A stretch of DNA of 64,000 nt from Paragordius varius (Eukaryota; Nematomorpha), in NCBI GenBank assembly GCA_964247055.1, contig OZ176051.1, positions 6,882,001 to 6,946,000 of the forward strand, written 5' to 3'. The translations under genes and the position numbers were made by a program. Numbering within the stretch: the stretch's first letter is position 1; each line of letters opens with the position of its first letter. Under the pieces are notes generated by a model. That model made no database searches, was not told the DNA's origin, and was given only the letters and a program-made list of their open reading frames with translations. Shown in pieces: positions 1-10,882 of this stretch.

Positions 1-44
1 TAATTGTGAAAAAAATGTTTTATATAATATTTATATTTTCATAC

Positions 45-3000
45 CGTTTCCCGCATAGTGTAAAAATACGAAATTAACACTAATGCTCATTCCATAAAAA
101 CAAAGTAAGTGTCTCTTATCAAATAATGAAATCGCATATCTGGGCTTTGAATTTTAAGAAAAATAACCAATTTTGACGGGTTGCAATAAGATTAGGCTTA
201 AACAATATTATGCTATTCACATTTATATATTAATTTAAACCATGTATATAGAGATTTTGATTATATAAATTGGATATTTCATTTAAAAGCCCGAAAACCA
301 AAAGCACCATATATTTTATGGAATTTGTATTAATAATGCGATATGTTATATTCTATGATTGCTCCGAAGATATTCGATTTTCAGTTTACCTTTTGAGCAC
401 TCTCTATAGTATTTTCAAAAATTTGTATCAGCATCCTATATAGAATCGGCGAACTTAATTGTTGGACCGCCTTAATGCTTGAATATATGGTCAAATATCT
501 AGGCGTTAATTAAAAAATTGTTTAAAATACTTTTAAAATTGGTTGTGGAAGAACATGCGAAGGGCGCAAAGTTTCCATTTTGATAAATACATCGTCTAAT
601 TGTCCAATAGTTCCATAATCATCATTGGACGTTACTTTTCTTATACCAATCGTGGTAACATTTGGATGAACATCTACATAGAACTTCATATATAAAATTA
701 TATTGTTAAAATATTACTTAGAAACAATTTCATCCTAAAACTAAAACGACCAGGAATCGGAACAATAACAAACCTTCCCGTTCTTATACATTTTAAAACC
801 CAAATGATTTTCCAGTTCCAGCAGACATTTGCTAAAATGTTTTGGTTTCGTTTCCTTTTGTGTTTATGTGGTTTTGAATTTCAATATTTTAATATTTACA
901 TTATAATATTTTTTATAGAAAGAAAAAAAATGAGCTATAAAAATTCTTATTTTCTCTAAAAAATCTAAGAAACAGTATTTATATGGTTTAAAAAAATATA
1001 TAAAAAATTCATATGGCTGAAAAAAATATCAGGGTTGTGATACGTCGTTATATGGATCAGTCATTTAGGGAAGTTATAATGATTCAACGTCTGTAACTAG
1101 CTAACTTTAAGCCAGTTGGTAGAAACTAAAATTAAGTTAAAATTTATAAATTTAAAAAAAACATGCAAAAAAGTCAATATTGTGCGATAGGTTTAAATGC
1201 TTGATCATAAGATAAAAATAAATATTTTTAAAAAACGCTTGCATAGTTTGCTTTATTCTTCTGCCTTTTATTATTATTTTCTGTCTAGTTTAATTAAAAA
1301 ATTAGGTTATAAATATGATATCACTACGACCTGGTAATATCCCTGCCAATGATATTTTAAAAAAGTATTACATTTATATTTCTGTATGTATTCAACAGAA
1401 AATTGTTAGGGAATACATTTCCTCTTAATACCAATTTCGTAAAATGGCTTATGATATATTACTTTATACAAAATATAATTCAATGCCGAAAAAAATTAAA
1501 ATTATTCAATATAATATACATTTGCAAAGTTTTGAGAACAAATTAATATGGTATTAAAAATAATTGGCACCATCAATGTATGTTTAAAAGATGTCACAAT
1601 ATATTCAATTCTCTAAACGTGCAATAGCTTATAAATTTTAACACTTTGATTCATATTGGGGTATCTAAATACCCCAGACTAAATTTGAGTTGGGATACTA
1701 CTGAAGTAAACGGTCCCAATTTAAATTTATGCGTCTATCCTAATAAAAATTATATAAATATGCCAAAATATCTAAATAAAATTTTGTTTTGAAAAAAAAG
1801 TTCCATGTCAAACTACTTCGACGCCATTTTTATTTTACAAAATTTTTGCAAAATATCGTCTTCATTTTTTAGGGGTAAAATTAAAGCTATTTTTTTATTT
1901 AAATTATATTTATATTTGATAGAAATAGAAAAAGCGATTTATTTTGTATTATTTGTCAATTTTACCATTGCACACATGTCTCGTGACTAAATTTTACCTT
2001 TCAGTTATACCTTAAAATAAGTGATATCAAATATTTTTGAATAAATTATTTTACATATTTTGGTTTATTAATGCTATATAAGTGCAAAATTTTGCAATGG
2101 TTTCGATTCTTTCCATATTTTTTAAAGAATTTAATTTTAAACACAATTTAAATCGAAGGATTAAAAGAATGTATTGTATCCAAGTGTTAAGCTAAAAAAA
2201 AATTTAAAACAATAACTCGATCTGTTTTGTCATAGGCGTGTCTGAAAACCGATTTTATCTGGAATTTTATATGAGCATATTAGATTAAAAAATTTAACGC
2301 TCTTATAATACCTATTAATAAACAATGTCCCTAAGCTCTTTCAAATTTATTACACTATCACTTGTTTTTGATTTTACCTAAATATGGAAATATTACCATA
2401 TTTTATTATAATACACTGTTTCGCTTCATGACAGTCTAAAACGGAGAGCATGAGGTCTATAATTTCAGAGTGTATCGCACATATACATTTATTCAAATTC
2501 ACCCTCGATCAATTCGAATTCCCCCTTGAACAATTCAAATTCATCCTAAAAATTTATGTGTTTCGGGCTAACTCATCATAAATATGAAATATATTTTTAT
2601 GGAATAATTTATTATTTTTTTAGTATTATATTAATTTTGAACAAAATTTAATTTTTTAAAAATATAAAAAAATATAGGTAATTTTTATTAAAAAAACACA
2701 TAATTTATTATAGGGTAAATTGAATTGTTCAAGGGTGAATTGAATTGTTCAAGGGTGAATTTAAATTGTTCAAGGGTGAATTTGAGCTGTAAATAGTATA
2801 TTAAATGGCGTAAAAAATTTATTTATCCCCACACAAGCCGCATGCATCCCTAAAAAGGCTTATTACGACCCTGAATTTTCATGTTATAAATCTTGACTTT
2901 AAATATTTGCTTATGTGTAAAGCAGCTATGCAAACAATTTTTGTCGGTATATGGCGCATGAAACAAAAAAATATTTTGTTAGGATCTTCAAAACTTTTTG

Positions 3001-3292
3001 GTGATAAAAGGAATTATAATTTTCAATAACATTGTATGCATAAATATGTAGATTAATTATAATTTTTAAGATTTATAGGTTATACTCATTACTTAAATTA
3101 TATAAATATAAAGTAGATCTTACATCTAAATTGAATATATTTTTCAATGATCTAAACTTGCTATAATCGTCAGGAAACAATGTATATATCATGTCAAAAC
3201 TAGGTATATCAAATGGATTGCTTTCAAACCGTTGAGAAAATATTGCTTCTATATTGTTTCCGGACCATGTGAGTGGTATGTTCAACAAAGAA
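45..3292 (-). CDS. Unrecognised protein, copy 1 (partial, several exons)
   Basis: I do not recognise this protein. Exon A (3292-3124) starts after TTTAG, ends at a GTAAGA donor and encodes 56 residues including NIPLTWSGNN and FDMIYTLFPDDYSKF. Exon B (683-531) is 51 codons, starts FYVDVHPNV, ends LPQPILK and has a GTATTT donor. Both have clear homologues in the same order at 14308-16347 on the other strand; exon A is about 49% identical (27 of 55). Further open, GT/AG-bordered segments on this strand are 498-390 (YSSIKAVQQL) and 144-45 (YAISLFDKRHLL); another possible exon lies near 860-770 (LLELENHLGFKMYKNGK). B and 498-390 do not join in phase, so one border is wrong or the copy is damaged. 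Two MITEs sit in the A-B interval. The gene probably continues left of the window. Confidence is good for A and B and low for the rest. Confidence 0.45.
1638..2190 (+). repeat. TTAA-flanked MITE, family A copy 1
   Basis: Starts TTAACACTTTGATTC, ends ATCCAAGTGTTAA, with TTAA at both outer edges. It shares its body (AATATGCCAAAATATCTAAA, CTACTTCGACGCCATTTTTA) with five other copies in the window. TTAA targets are typical of piggyBac transposons, so this is probably a piggyBac-type non-autonomous element. Short open frames inside it recur with the repeat and are not genes. Confidence 0.8.
2481..2802. repeat. Palindromic MITE, family B copy 1
   Basis: A foldback element. Its left arm carries repeats of a 20-nt module (CAATTCAAATTCACCCTTGA type); the right arm carries the complementary module (TTGTTCAAGGGTGAATTTAA) about three times. 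The outer ends are worn versions of TATACCATTTAC...GTAAATGGTATA. The loop holds ATTATGTGTTTT-like sequence and its complement. Other copies lie at 29631, 38068 and 58907. Confidence 0.75.
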
Positions 3293-3329
3293 CTAAATCA
3301 AAAAATGTAATCATCGTTGGTTTTAAATC

Positions 3330-3665
3330 GGACTGCTACGATTGCATTCTTGACCATGACCGGCATTCGAAAACCAGTAAAATATATAAATATATTTTAA
3401 GCGCGTGATTAATATGTATGAAAAAATTAGGTTTCTTACACAATTGTGTTATCAATTTTTGTTGATAAATATCGCTTATAGTAGCTAAAAAAAGTGTTAC
3501 AGCAATCGAAGTAGTTCCTATACGGTTAGAACCGGAACTGACCTCGTTACTAATAAATTGAAACTCAACCGGGGTGGTTATTAAACATGTGGAACTGGAA
3601 CCGGGTTGGTTCCTTAAAAATTTAACAATTCTAGAACCGGTTCTCAACATTTGGAACCGGTTCCA
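3330..3665. repeat. AACCGGTT-rich repeat stretch
   Basis: A stretch with many overlapping GGTTCC, GGAACC and AACCGGTT motifs in otherwise AT-rich DNA. A minus-strand open frame runs through it, but its residues follow the motif repetition and I do not call it a gene. Some hAT-type elements have AACCGGTTC-rich ends, so this may be a decayed transposon end; that is a guess. Confidence 0.35.
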
Positions 3666-3919
3666 TTTTAGTTGTAGACTTTGTACTAAATAATAGTAAA
3701 TTAAATTATAATTTATTGGAAAAATTAAATAGCCAAATGCCTAAGTTGCCAAGATAGGTAACAAGTGTATTTGTATTAACTATCGCATCTATGCTCTTTA
3801 TTTACAAATTTAATCGTCTAATTACTTTTCAGATCTGTAAATAAAATTTAGAGTGGAATTCATGTTGGGTACCGTAATTTGTAGAGTTAACGCAATCTTA
3901 AAAAATCAGTTTGAAGACT

Positions 3920-3955
3920 TTAAGCGGCCTTTAAACCGCGGTTTGAGTACCACTG
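3920..3955. mobile_element. Solitary hAT-type right end
   Basis: The sequence GCGGCC...CCGCGGTTTGAGTACCACTG closely matches the right end of the hAT element at 34108-36199, which ends CCGCGGTTTGAGTATCACTG. I found no matching left end nearby, so this is a fragment. Confidence 0.5.
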
Positions 3956-5244
3956 AAATATAGTGTGCTCATTTTCCCGTGATAATTTATTTTATACACG
4001 ATATTTATGGTTTTTATCAAAGGTTTAAAATGAAAGTTCCGACTCAAATATCACCTTACAAGTGTTTAGTGTTATATGCTAACTCCGTTTCTGTTCAAAT
4101 ATGATTAGACCGTTCTACCTGATATACAGAAATAAAAACTTTTGGGTAAATTATTTTGGGAAATACTAAAATTTTGATCTTTTATTGTAAGAATTTGTTT
4201 TACGGAGAAAAATAAGGTTGGGATTCATATTTTTTGAATATAAATTTTGTTTTTTACGGTGTTAAAGGGTTAATTATATGTTTTGTTACCAGTGTAATAA
4301 CGTCTACAAGCTAATTTTGCACTGAGCCAATATTTTAAAATCCAAAAAAAACTTTTACCGAATTTATTAGGTAATTTTGATTTCATTATAATCTGATATT
4401 TGCATTTTAGAAGCCTCAAAATTATAGAAGTTCATTAAACACAATCGTATAAATTTTTTGGTTACACTTAAAGATTCTGTAAAAATTAACTGTTTAAATA
4501 AATAATTTCAATAGCTTTGCGACCCCCAAATTATCTTGGCAACTTTATCCAAAAATACTAAATTGGAATTATATTTCCAAAAAATTAACAGACTATGGTA
4601 TTTGTCAGTTCGTATAAATACCTATTTATATTCTCACATGTTCTAAACTTTGGATTAGTCATATTGCATAAATATTGTAAAGAATAAGCCCGATTATACC
4701 GGAATAAAAAGAAGCAAAATGAATAATATTTAAATATGGTACTGACCATAATATATAAAAAATATTTTATATCGTAAATTAAAAAACGATTTTGTGCTTC
4801 ACTTGAAATAAATGTTTTGTGTTATCCTTGCTGATTTAGCAGAAACATCTTATCTAATATCTATAAAATATTCCAAATAAGTATTAAAAACTTTATAATT
4901 TCAATGACCCCAGCATTAAGTGTTCATAATAATGGATAGGTAGACTTTGTGTGATCATTTTATATTTTTGAATAATAAATTTATTATCGATGATACACCG
5001 TAATTTTTAGTTTTAGTTGTTCGATTTTAAAATACTTTTATTAGTAATAGTAATTACATTTAGGTCTACGAATATTGTATGTTAACAGAAGCAGTATAAA
5101 ATTATTATTATGCTAACATTTTATCACATATAACACGTGTGGCTAAGACATTTATTTCGGATAATTTTTATAACAGTTGGCTTAAAAAAAATTTCAATAA
5201 AGATGCATTGCTAAACGAACTTTTTATATTCTCTCTTATGCTCA
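3956..5244. other. Gene-free AT-rich stretch
   Basis: No convincing exon, RNA gene or named repeat was seen here on either strand. Open frames are short and of low complexity. Confidence 0.5.
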
Positions 5245-5856
5245 ATATACCATTTGCACTTCAAGAGTGTCCTTGAACACTTCAAGTTGGTCCTTTGACT
5301 TTTTTGTTTTGTTTTTAATTATTATCAATCAAATCGTATATCATTCCTCTATTTTGTCGTTTTTAACCTATTTTCTATTATATTACACAAATTTTAAATC
5401 AATATCATCTTTTAATCAATGAGAAACCGTATTATCTTTATTAATTTCTTGAAATTATTTTGGATATTTATAAGATTTTAACACATAATTAAAAAACATT
5501 TAAGTTTTCTGGGTTATTATTATTAATTTTTTATTGAAACATTCAAAAGTTAATAATTTCGTTAAATTGGAAAAAAATAGTTTGAAATAAAAATTGGTTT
5601 TTTAACAAAAAAAATTTATTTTAATATTAATAAAATATACAATATATAAAGAAAATTAGGTTTATAAATAATAAAATAAAAAAATATAGGCAAAAATTAT
5701 GGTTAAATCAAAATCTAAAAATTTTAAGGACCTTGAAATGTTTAAGGACCAACTTGAAGTGTTCAAGGACCAACTTGAAATGTTCAAGGACCAACTTGAA
5801 ATGTTTAAAAACCAACTTGAAGTGTTAAGGACACTCTTGAAGTTCAAATGGTATAC
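5245..5856. repeat. Palindromic MITE related to family B, with a different module
   Basis: Ends ATATACCATTTGCACTTCAA and TTGAAGTTCAAATGGTATA, so the termini resemble family B. The subterminal module is different: AAGGACCAACTTGAAGTGTTC, repeated about six times at 5729-5835 and present inverted on the left (GAACACTTCAAGTTGGTCCT). The centre is AT-rich spacer. A minus-strand open frame over the repeats is only the translated tandem array. Confidence 0.7.
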
Positions 5857-6700
5857 TCTTGGCATCGAATCGTAAAGTATACCAAGCTTTTACATAAGAT
5901 ATGGCGGACCTTACAACGTGCATATTAGAAATGGTAGCTTAGAAATTTTTATTTTTAACGCACTTTTGGTTTTTAAACATATTTACAATTTCAATCATTT
6001 TTAATTAGTTGTTGTTTAAACTTTGTTAAGCGTAATAAATTGAGGATATTTAAATCAAATAAAAATGACTGTATATAATATCAGAGCATTATATATATTT
6101 CAAAAAATATATTATTACTAAACCCAACATTTTGTTAATATCATATTAATAAATTATTTTAATGCAATAACAATAATTTACATGACGAAAATGCCATATT
6201 TTCATAAATACGAAACCTTTAATAGTCTTAACCGATCAATGTATTCAAATAAAGTTATTTTATATAAGACACCCCGTAGGAGCACCAAATTTTGAATAAA
6301 ATATAACAAATGACAAGTAGAGGAAAAGGCGTGGCTGCTGTAAATTGCGCTGAACGAAAAATCTTACTCCAACCTTAAAAGCTTTCGCTTAAAAAATTAC
6401 ATCCTTCCTTAAAAACGAGCAAATCGAAGCATATTTTCTTATTTCTGATTAATAATTTTAAAATGCTATAACTTGAATTAAATATATTTAATGAATGATT
6501 TCGATAAATATTTTTGTACTGGAAAAAAATCATCCAAAGATATATCTGTGCGGGTTTTAGTCCACAATCTATATATTTATATAATGGAAAATGTTGGCTT
6601 TGTGACCTGTTTCCGGAAAACCGGAAGGCCCCTTCAAATCCAAATGTCGAAAAATATAATCATTAATAAATGCCCCGACAATAGCTTCGCCCTTTTTTGA
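5857..6700. other. Gene-free stretch
   Basis: Low-complexity AT-rich DNA grading into the richer repeat block at 6700. No supported exon on either strand. Confidence 0.45.
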
Positions 6701-7985
6701 ATTAGGCCCTTAGTTCACGCCCACCCAGTGTAAAAAGCGGTTTTTTTAAAAAAACCACAAAAATCGTGTCTTTGAGACAATTTTCCGGAAAATATGATTT
6801 TTTTACTTTTTTTCTATTGCGCCGAACATAGTCGGCTCGGTTTTTTAATTTACAACCTCTTTTTACCCACTCTTCCCGTAAAATGCCATTTTTTCAAAAA
6901 AAACCACAAAAATATTTTTTTAAATCTATTTTTTGCCCAAAGTATGAGACCGTAATTCAATGAGGATTTCAGGTATCCCCTATTAAAAGGGAAAAATTTT
7001 AGCGTTTCTTTTATATTGGCTGCTGGGTAAGGAGACACCCGCTAAAAACTTCCCCGTTATAGAAACGTGCTTTTGGGGCTAAATTTCAGCCAATCAGGCA
7101 GAGTTAAATAGCTGCTTAAAATATTACCCGTAACAGGGCAAAAATTTAAGTGGAGCGGTTTTTTAAAGCCGTTAATTAGGCCATTTACGCCCTAAAAAAT
7201 GGGCTATCATTGAACTATTATTTAGTTTTGAGTTATTTTTCCAAAAACCATTTAAAACTCGAATGAATAATGATTCAAGGTACCATATAAAGGCAAATGT
7301 TTGGCACGCTTTTTTATACCTGCCTCTGGGTCCACTATGTAAATTGCGTTGTTTTGGAGTTAATTTGCAGAGAATTATGAAGCCATAAGAGCTCATTAAA
7401 AGTTTGAAATGACCCGTAACTAGGTAAAAATCAAGGTCAGACGCTTATTCTACTAGCCATCAAGGGGCCTTTATGCCCTTAAAATACGCCATCATATAAC
7501 GATTATTTAGTGTTAAGGTATTTTTTTGAATAACCCATGAGACGATGGTATCAAAGACGATTCCAAATATTTGCCCTATAAAGGCAAAGTATTTAGCTCG
7601 GCGCTTTTTTCCATATAGGTCTATGGGTAGAAGTCTACCAGTTTAAAACTGAGATCCAAAAATGGCGTGGTTTTGGAGGCTTATTTTCAAAAAACTTAAG
7701 AAGCCATACGAGTCCAATATAAACTTTAAATAATACCCATAAAAAGGTAAAAATTATAGTATAGCGGTTTTTCCGTTAGCCGTCAATTTGGGTCCTTCAT
7801 CTAGTAAATAATATATTAGTATGATTGCACAATTTTGATTCTATGAAGCACCGTTTTGAAAATCATATGAGATCATAACTATTAAATTTTTTGAAATAAT
7901 CCACATATATGAATCATATTGTTTATCCCTTTTTTCAAATGGCGCCACCGCACCCCAAGAAGTCCGAGGGACTTTCTCCCAGCCC
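6700..7985. repeat. Decayed long tandem repeat block
   Basis: This block is less AT-rich than its surroundings and repeats a unit of roughly 300 nt about three times. Recurring landmarks in the same order are AGCGGTTTTT, ATTAGGCC or TTTGGGTCC, GCCCTxAAAA, ATTATTTAGT, TATAAAGGCAAA, GGCxCGCTTTTTT, TATGGGT, GTGGTTTTGGAG and GAAGCCATA. It ends near a GC-rich strip (CACCGCACCCCAAGAAGTCC, about 7947-7966). Open frames inside it are repeat translations. A similar-looking block lies at 61260-62110. Confidence 0.45.
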
Positions 7986-8528
7986 GAGATTTACGCGCTA
8001 GTATAATATAATAACAATATAAAATACTTATTTCTATGGTTAACTTAAAATTAGGCGGCTTATTTTAGGTTTTAGAAAAATTGTTTAAGAGTTTGGTGTT
8101 TAGAGGTGTATATTAGTGAGATTGAACTCAGTGGTATAAAAAAGTGTGCGCAAAAAATAATAACATTTATTTAAAAAGAGTCCGCAGTTTTAACTGCTTC
8201 AAAAATCATTTTTCGTTATTTTTATTCTTGTAAAAAGGCCCATTTTTGTAAAAATTAGGGGTTATTGATGAAAAATGCCAATGAGTATGGCAAAATATCA
8301 TTGATTAAGTATTTGAAGAAACGATACGTTAAAAAAACAATATAATGATAATAATTTATTTAAAATGGTGTAATAATAATAATAATATAATAAAAACATA
8401 TTTTATATCGTCTTACAATACTAGAAAACTATGTAAAAATAATATATATATATACAGAATATAGTATCAAAAATAATGCGTTTGTTTAAAACGCAATATC
8501 TAAAAAATTACTAACTACGGAAACATTA
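7986..8528. other. 3' flank of the GLYR1 homologue
   Basis: AT-rich with simple AAT runs at 8340-8390. It presumably holds the 3' UTR and polyadenylation region of the minus-strand GLYR1 gene. No other gene was seen. Confidence 0.4.
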
Positions 8529-10250
8529 TCACAAGTAATATGCTTTGTGAACGGCGGATACATCACTTAACCCATAACCCAAATTTTTGGCCCGTTTAAA
8601 GACTTCATTCGTGGTTGCTAGCAAAGGGCTCGGTTGATTCGTAAGATCGGCCATATCAAGCAATAATTTTACATCTTTTTGTTGGTGTTGCAATAAAGCA
8701 AGATTGGGTAGGAATATGCCTTCAGTTATATCCCGACCCACTTGTCGTATCAAAGGACAATCCATTTGACTCATCTGTAGGATGGATGTAAAATCTCCCA
8801 AATTAATACCACATCGTTCAGCTAGGCTGAGCGTTTCTGCCGTTTGGGCTACGAGAATGGCTTGCATCCCTTTAAGCAGTAGGCTGAGTTTAATGGCACT
8901 GGGCGTTACCTTACCAAGGTATACAGTTTGACCGAGTAGCGTTAACGTGGATTCAACTTTGGCATAATTTTCATGATTATCTCCGCCAGAAACTAAAACG
9001 ATATGAGTATTTGAATCGGACGTTATATTCGATAATGATGAAGAAGATAAAACAGCAGCTTTAATTGGTGATTGTGGTGTAGGATAACCAATGTGTTGAT
9101 TAGTTATCATTTTGTTTTGGTGATTAGTAGAGGTTGGTATCAATTGAACTTCCATGTAAACGGCTTGATGAGAATTGATAACTTCGCTGAGATCAGTGGA
9201 TACGCGTTCAGTTGAAATGGTACAATTGAGAATAATTTTACCTTGGCAAAGGTTGCGAATCACATCATCAGTTAAAAGTAGTTTCCGAAGTACAATATGA
9301 TCGGATAGGCAAAAGAAAATCAAATCGCAACATTCGATAATGTTAGCAATGGTATCAATAGATGTAGCTCCAGCTTTAACCAAATCATGGCATTTTGATT
9401 GCGTTCTATTCCAAATTTTAACCTGTCGACCGGCATTTAGAAATGTATTGGTTAATTGGGTACCAATATGACCCCCTGCACCCACTATACCAATTATTAG
9501 GGTTCGAGATTCAATACTTTTAGGTTTAACAAGTGATAGGATATCATTAGGTATGGAATCTTTAATAATGGTTGTTGATGTTTGATGATTTACATTAATC
9601 ATGGGCGAATCAAAATTTACTTCATTACTAGTTGGTTTCTTAAAATAACGTTCGCTAAACTTTAGAGATTTAGTATCAACATTATTCGTAAAATTTTGTT
9701 CTTTCTTCGTTTTTTTAGAAAATGAACCTGTTTTAATGAGTTTCCTTTTTGATGTTTCAGAGCCATTAGAATATGAAAGATTATCTTTGCTAGAATCAGA
9801 AGAAAAACCGTTGGTTTCCGCATGATCTCCATTAGGTACTTTCACTTTATTATTAAATATGGTATTCAACTCTTCTTCAATGGAGGGAAGCGAAACATTT
9901 TTAGCATACGAGGTAAAATCTGTTATATCTATTTCACCTTTTTTATCGGCAAGTAAAAAATCTTTGTAAAGTTTATCTGCCTCAATAATAGCTTCTTTTA
10001 AAGCTGCTGGCATATGCTTTTTACCTGTTAAAACACCATTCACTTCTTTATTTTTCGCATATTCTGATATAGAATCTTCAGCTATCCAAGCATAATTTTT
10101 GCTACCATAAAAGTATATGCAATGAAAGACTTTTTTATTTGCCATACTTGGTTTTTTAATAGATTGTGGTGGATTTGAACAAATATAACCGGGCCAAGGT
10201 GGGAATCCTTTCATTTTAGCCCATACCATATCGCCACCCTTGTAGGCCAT
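8529..10250 (-). CDS. GLYR1: GLYR1/NP60 (NPAC) homologue: PWWP plus beta-hydroxyacid dehydrogenase-like protein
   Basis: A 573-residue single-exon protein, close to the length of human GLYR1. Residues 1-100 are a PWWP domain (GDMVWAKMKGFPPWPGYI, then YFYGSKNYAWI), which reads H3K36 methylation. A low-complexity Lys/Ser/Asn linker follows to about residue 255. From about 258 it is a 6PGDH/HIBADH-like dehydrogenase fold: VGAGGHIG nucleotide loop, WNRTQSKC after beta-2, and a C-terminal helical domain ending ANEVFKRA-like then SAVHKAYYL. In vertebrates GLYR1 is a nuclear, catalytically silent partner of the H3K4 demethylase LSD2/KDM1B. Here the dinucleotide loop reads GxGxxxG rather than GxGxxG, and the substrate motif usually read as DAPVSGG is replaced by EVQLIPTS plus roughly 35 extra residues, so this is probably a pseudoenzyme too. 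The ATG at 10250 opens directly into the PWWP domain. Identity is very likely. Confidence 0.93.
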   Translation of the reverse strand: MAYKGGDMVWAKMKGFPPWPGYICSNPPQSIKKPSMANKKVFHCIYFYGSKNYAWIAEDSISEYAKNKEVNGVLTGKKHMPAALKEAIIEADKLYKDFLLADKKGEIDITDFTSYAKNVSLPSIEEELNTIFNNKVKVPNGDHAETNGFSSDSSKDNLSYSNGSETSKRKLIKTGSFSKKTKKEQNFTNNVDTKSLKFSERYFKKPTSNEVNFDSPMINVNHQTSTTIIKDSIPNDILSLVKPKSIESRTLIIGIVGAGGHIGTQLTNTFLNAGRQVKIWNRTQSKCHDLVKAGATSIDTIANIIECCDLIFFCLSDHIVLRKLLLTDDVIRNLCQGKIILNCTISTERVSTDLSEVINSHQAVYMEVQLIPTSTNHQNKMITNQHIGYPTPQSPIKAAVLSSSSLSNITSDSNTHIVLVSGGDNHENYAKVESTLTLLGQTVYLGKVTPSAIKLSLLLKGMQAILVAQTAETLSLAERCGINLGDFTSILQMSQMDCPLIRQVGRDITEGIFLPNLALLQHQQKDVKLLLDMADLTNQPSPLLATTNEVFKRAKNLGYGLSDVSAVHKAYYL

Positions 10251-10317
10251 AGCGCAAATAATAATCAGATGTTAAAATAAATTTTGTTGCAAATAGAATA
10301 ATAACGTATGATAGATA

Positions 10318-10847
10318 TATGGATACAAAACATCCACAATCCCAATTCAAATTGGGGTAGATGGATACCTAGTTCTGTTTAAAATATAATAAAAGAGTTA
10401 AAATTATGGCAGAAGTTTTTTATATAACATAATATACCAAAATAAAAAACATATTCAAAAATACTTAATATTAATTTTAAGGTAAATTGGTCGACATGAC
10501 ATGTGTGCATGAAATATACTTAAAATAATACAAATAAAACCATAAAACCACTTTATCTGTTTCTATCAATGTTAGACGAGATTTAAAGAACAATTAGCTT
10601 TAATTTTAGCTTTAAATTTTAATAAAACGATATATTGCAAAAATGTTGTAAAATAACAATGGCGTCAAGGTAGTTTGATATAGAAAAACAAAATCCATTA
10701 ATTATTTCGCCTTATTTATATTATTTTTATTAAGATAGAAACATAAATTTATATTGGGAGCGTTTCTTTCAGTAGTTTTGTAAAAATATCAACTTAGATA
10801 TAGCCTGGGCTAAGTAAATACCCTGTTTAAAATCCAAGTGTATATCA
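10318..10847 (-). repeat. TTAA MITE, family A copy 2 (diverged)
   Basis: Reverse-oriented, worn copy. It has GGATACAAAACATCC then AATTCAAATTGGGGTA at its low-coordinate end, and CCTGGGCTAAGTAAATACCC then ATCCAAGTGTATAT at the other. The TTAA edges are no longer visible. It lies immediately upstream of the GLYR1 start and could overlap its promoter. Confidence 0.6.
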
Positions 10848-10882
10848 GTCTGTATTCGTCATACGGTTTTATTAAGATTATA

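Noticed and set aside
1012-1190. Possible tiny gene: ATG frame of 28 codons that a 19-nt GT-AG removal would extend to about 52 codons
   Set aside because: A single unsupported case below the 21-nt minimum, with no homology and no signal peptide.
1805-1990. 61-codon plus-strand frame
   Set aside because: Lies wholly inside family A copy 1; the same sequence is out of frame in the other copies.
3336-3650. 104-codon minus-strand frame with several Ser/Thr/Gly residues
   Set aside because: The residues follow the GGAACC/GGTTCC motif repetition, there is no start context or splice partner, and the flanks are repeats.
5662-5865. Minus-strand open frame with repeating SSWSLNIS units
   Set aside because: It is the translation of the 20-odd-nt tandem module of the MITE at 5245-5856, not a protein gene.
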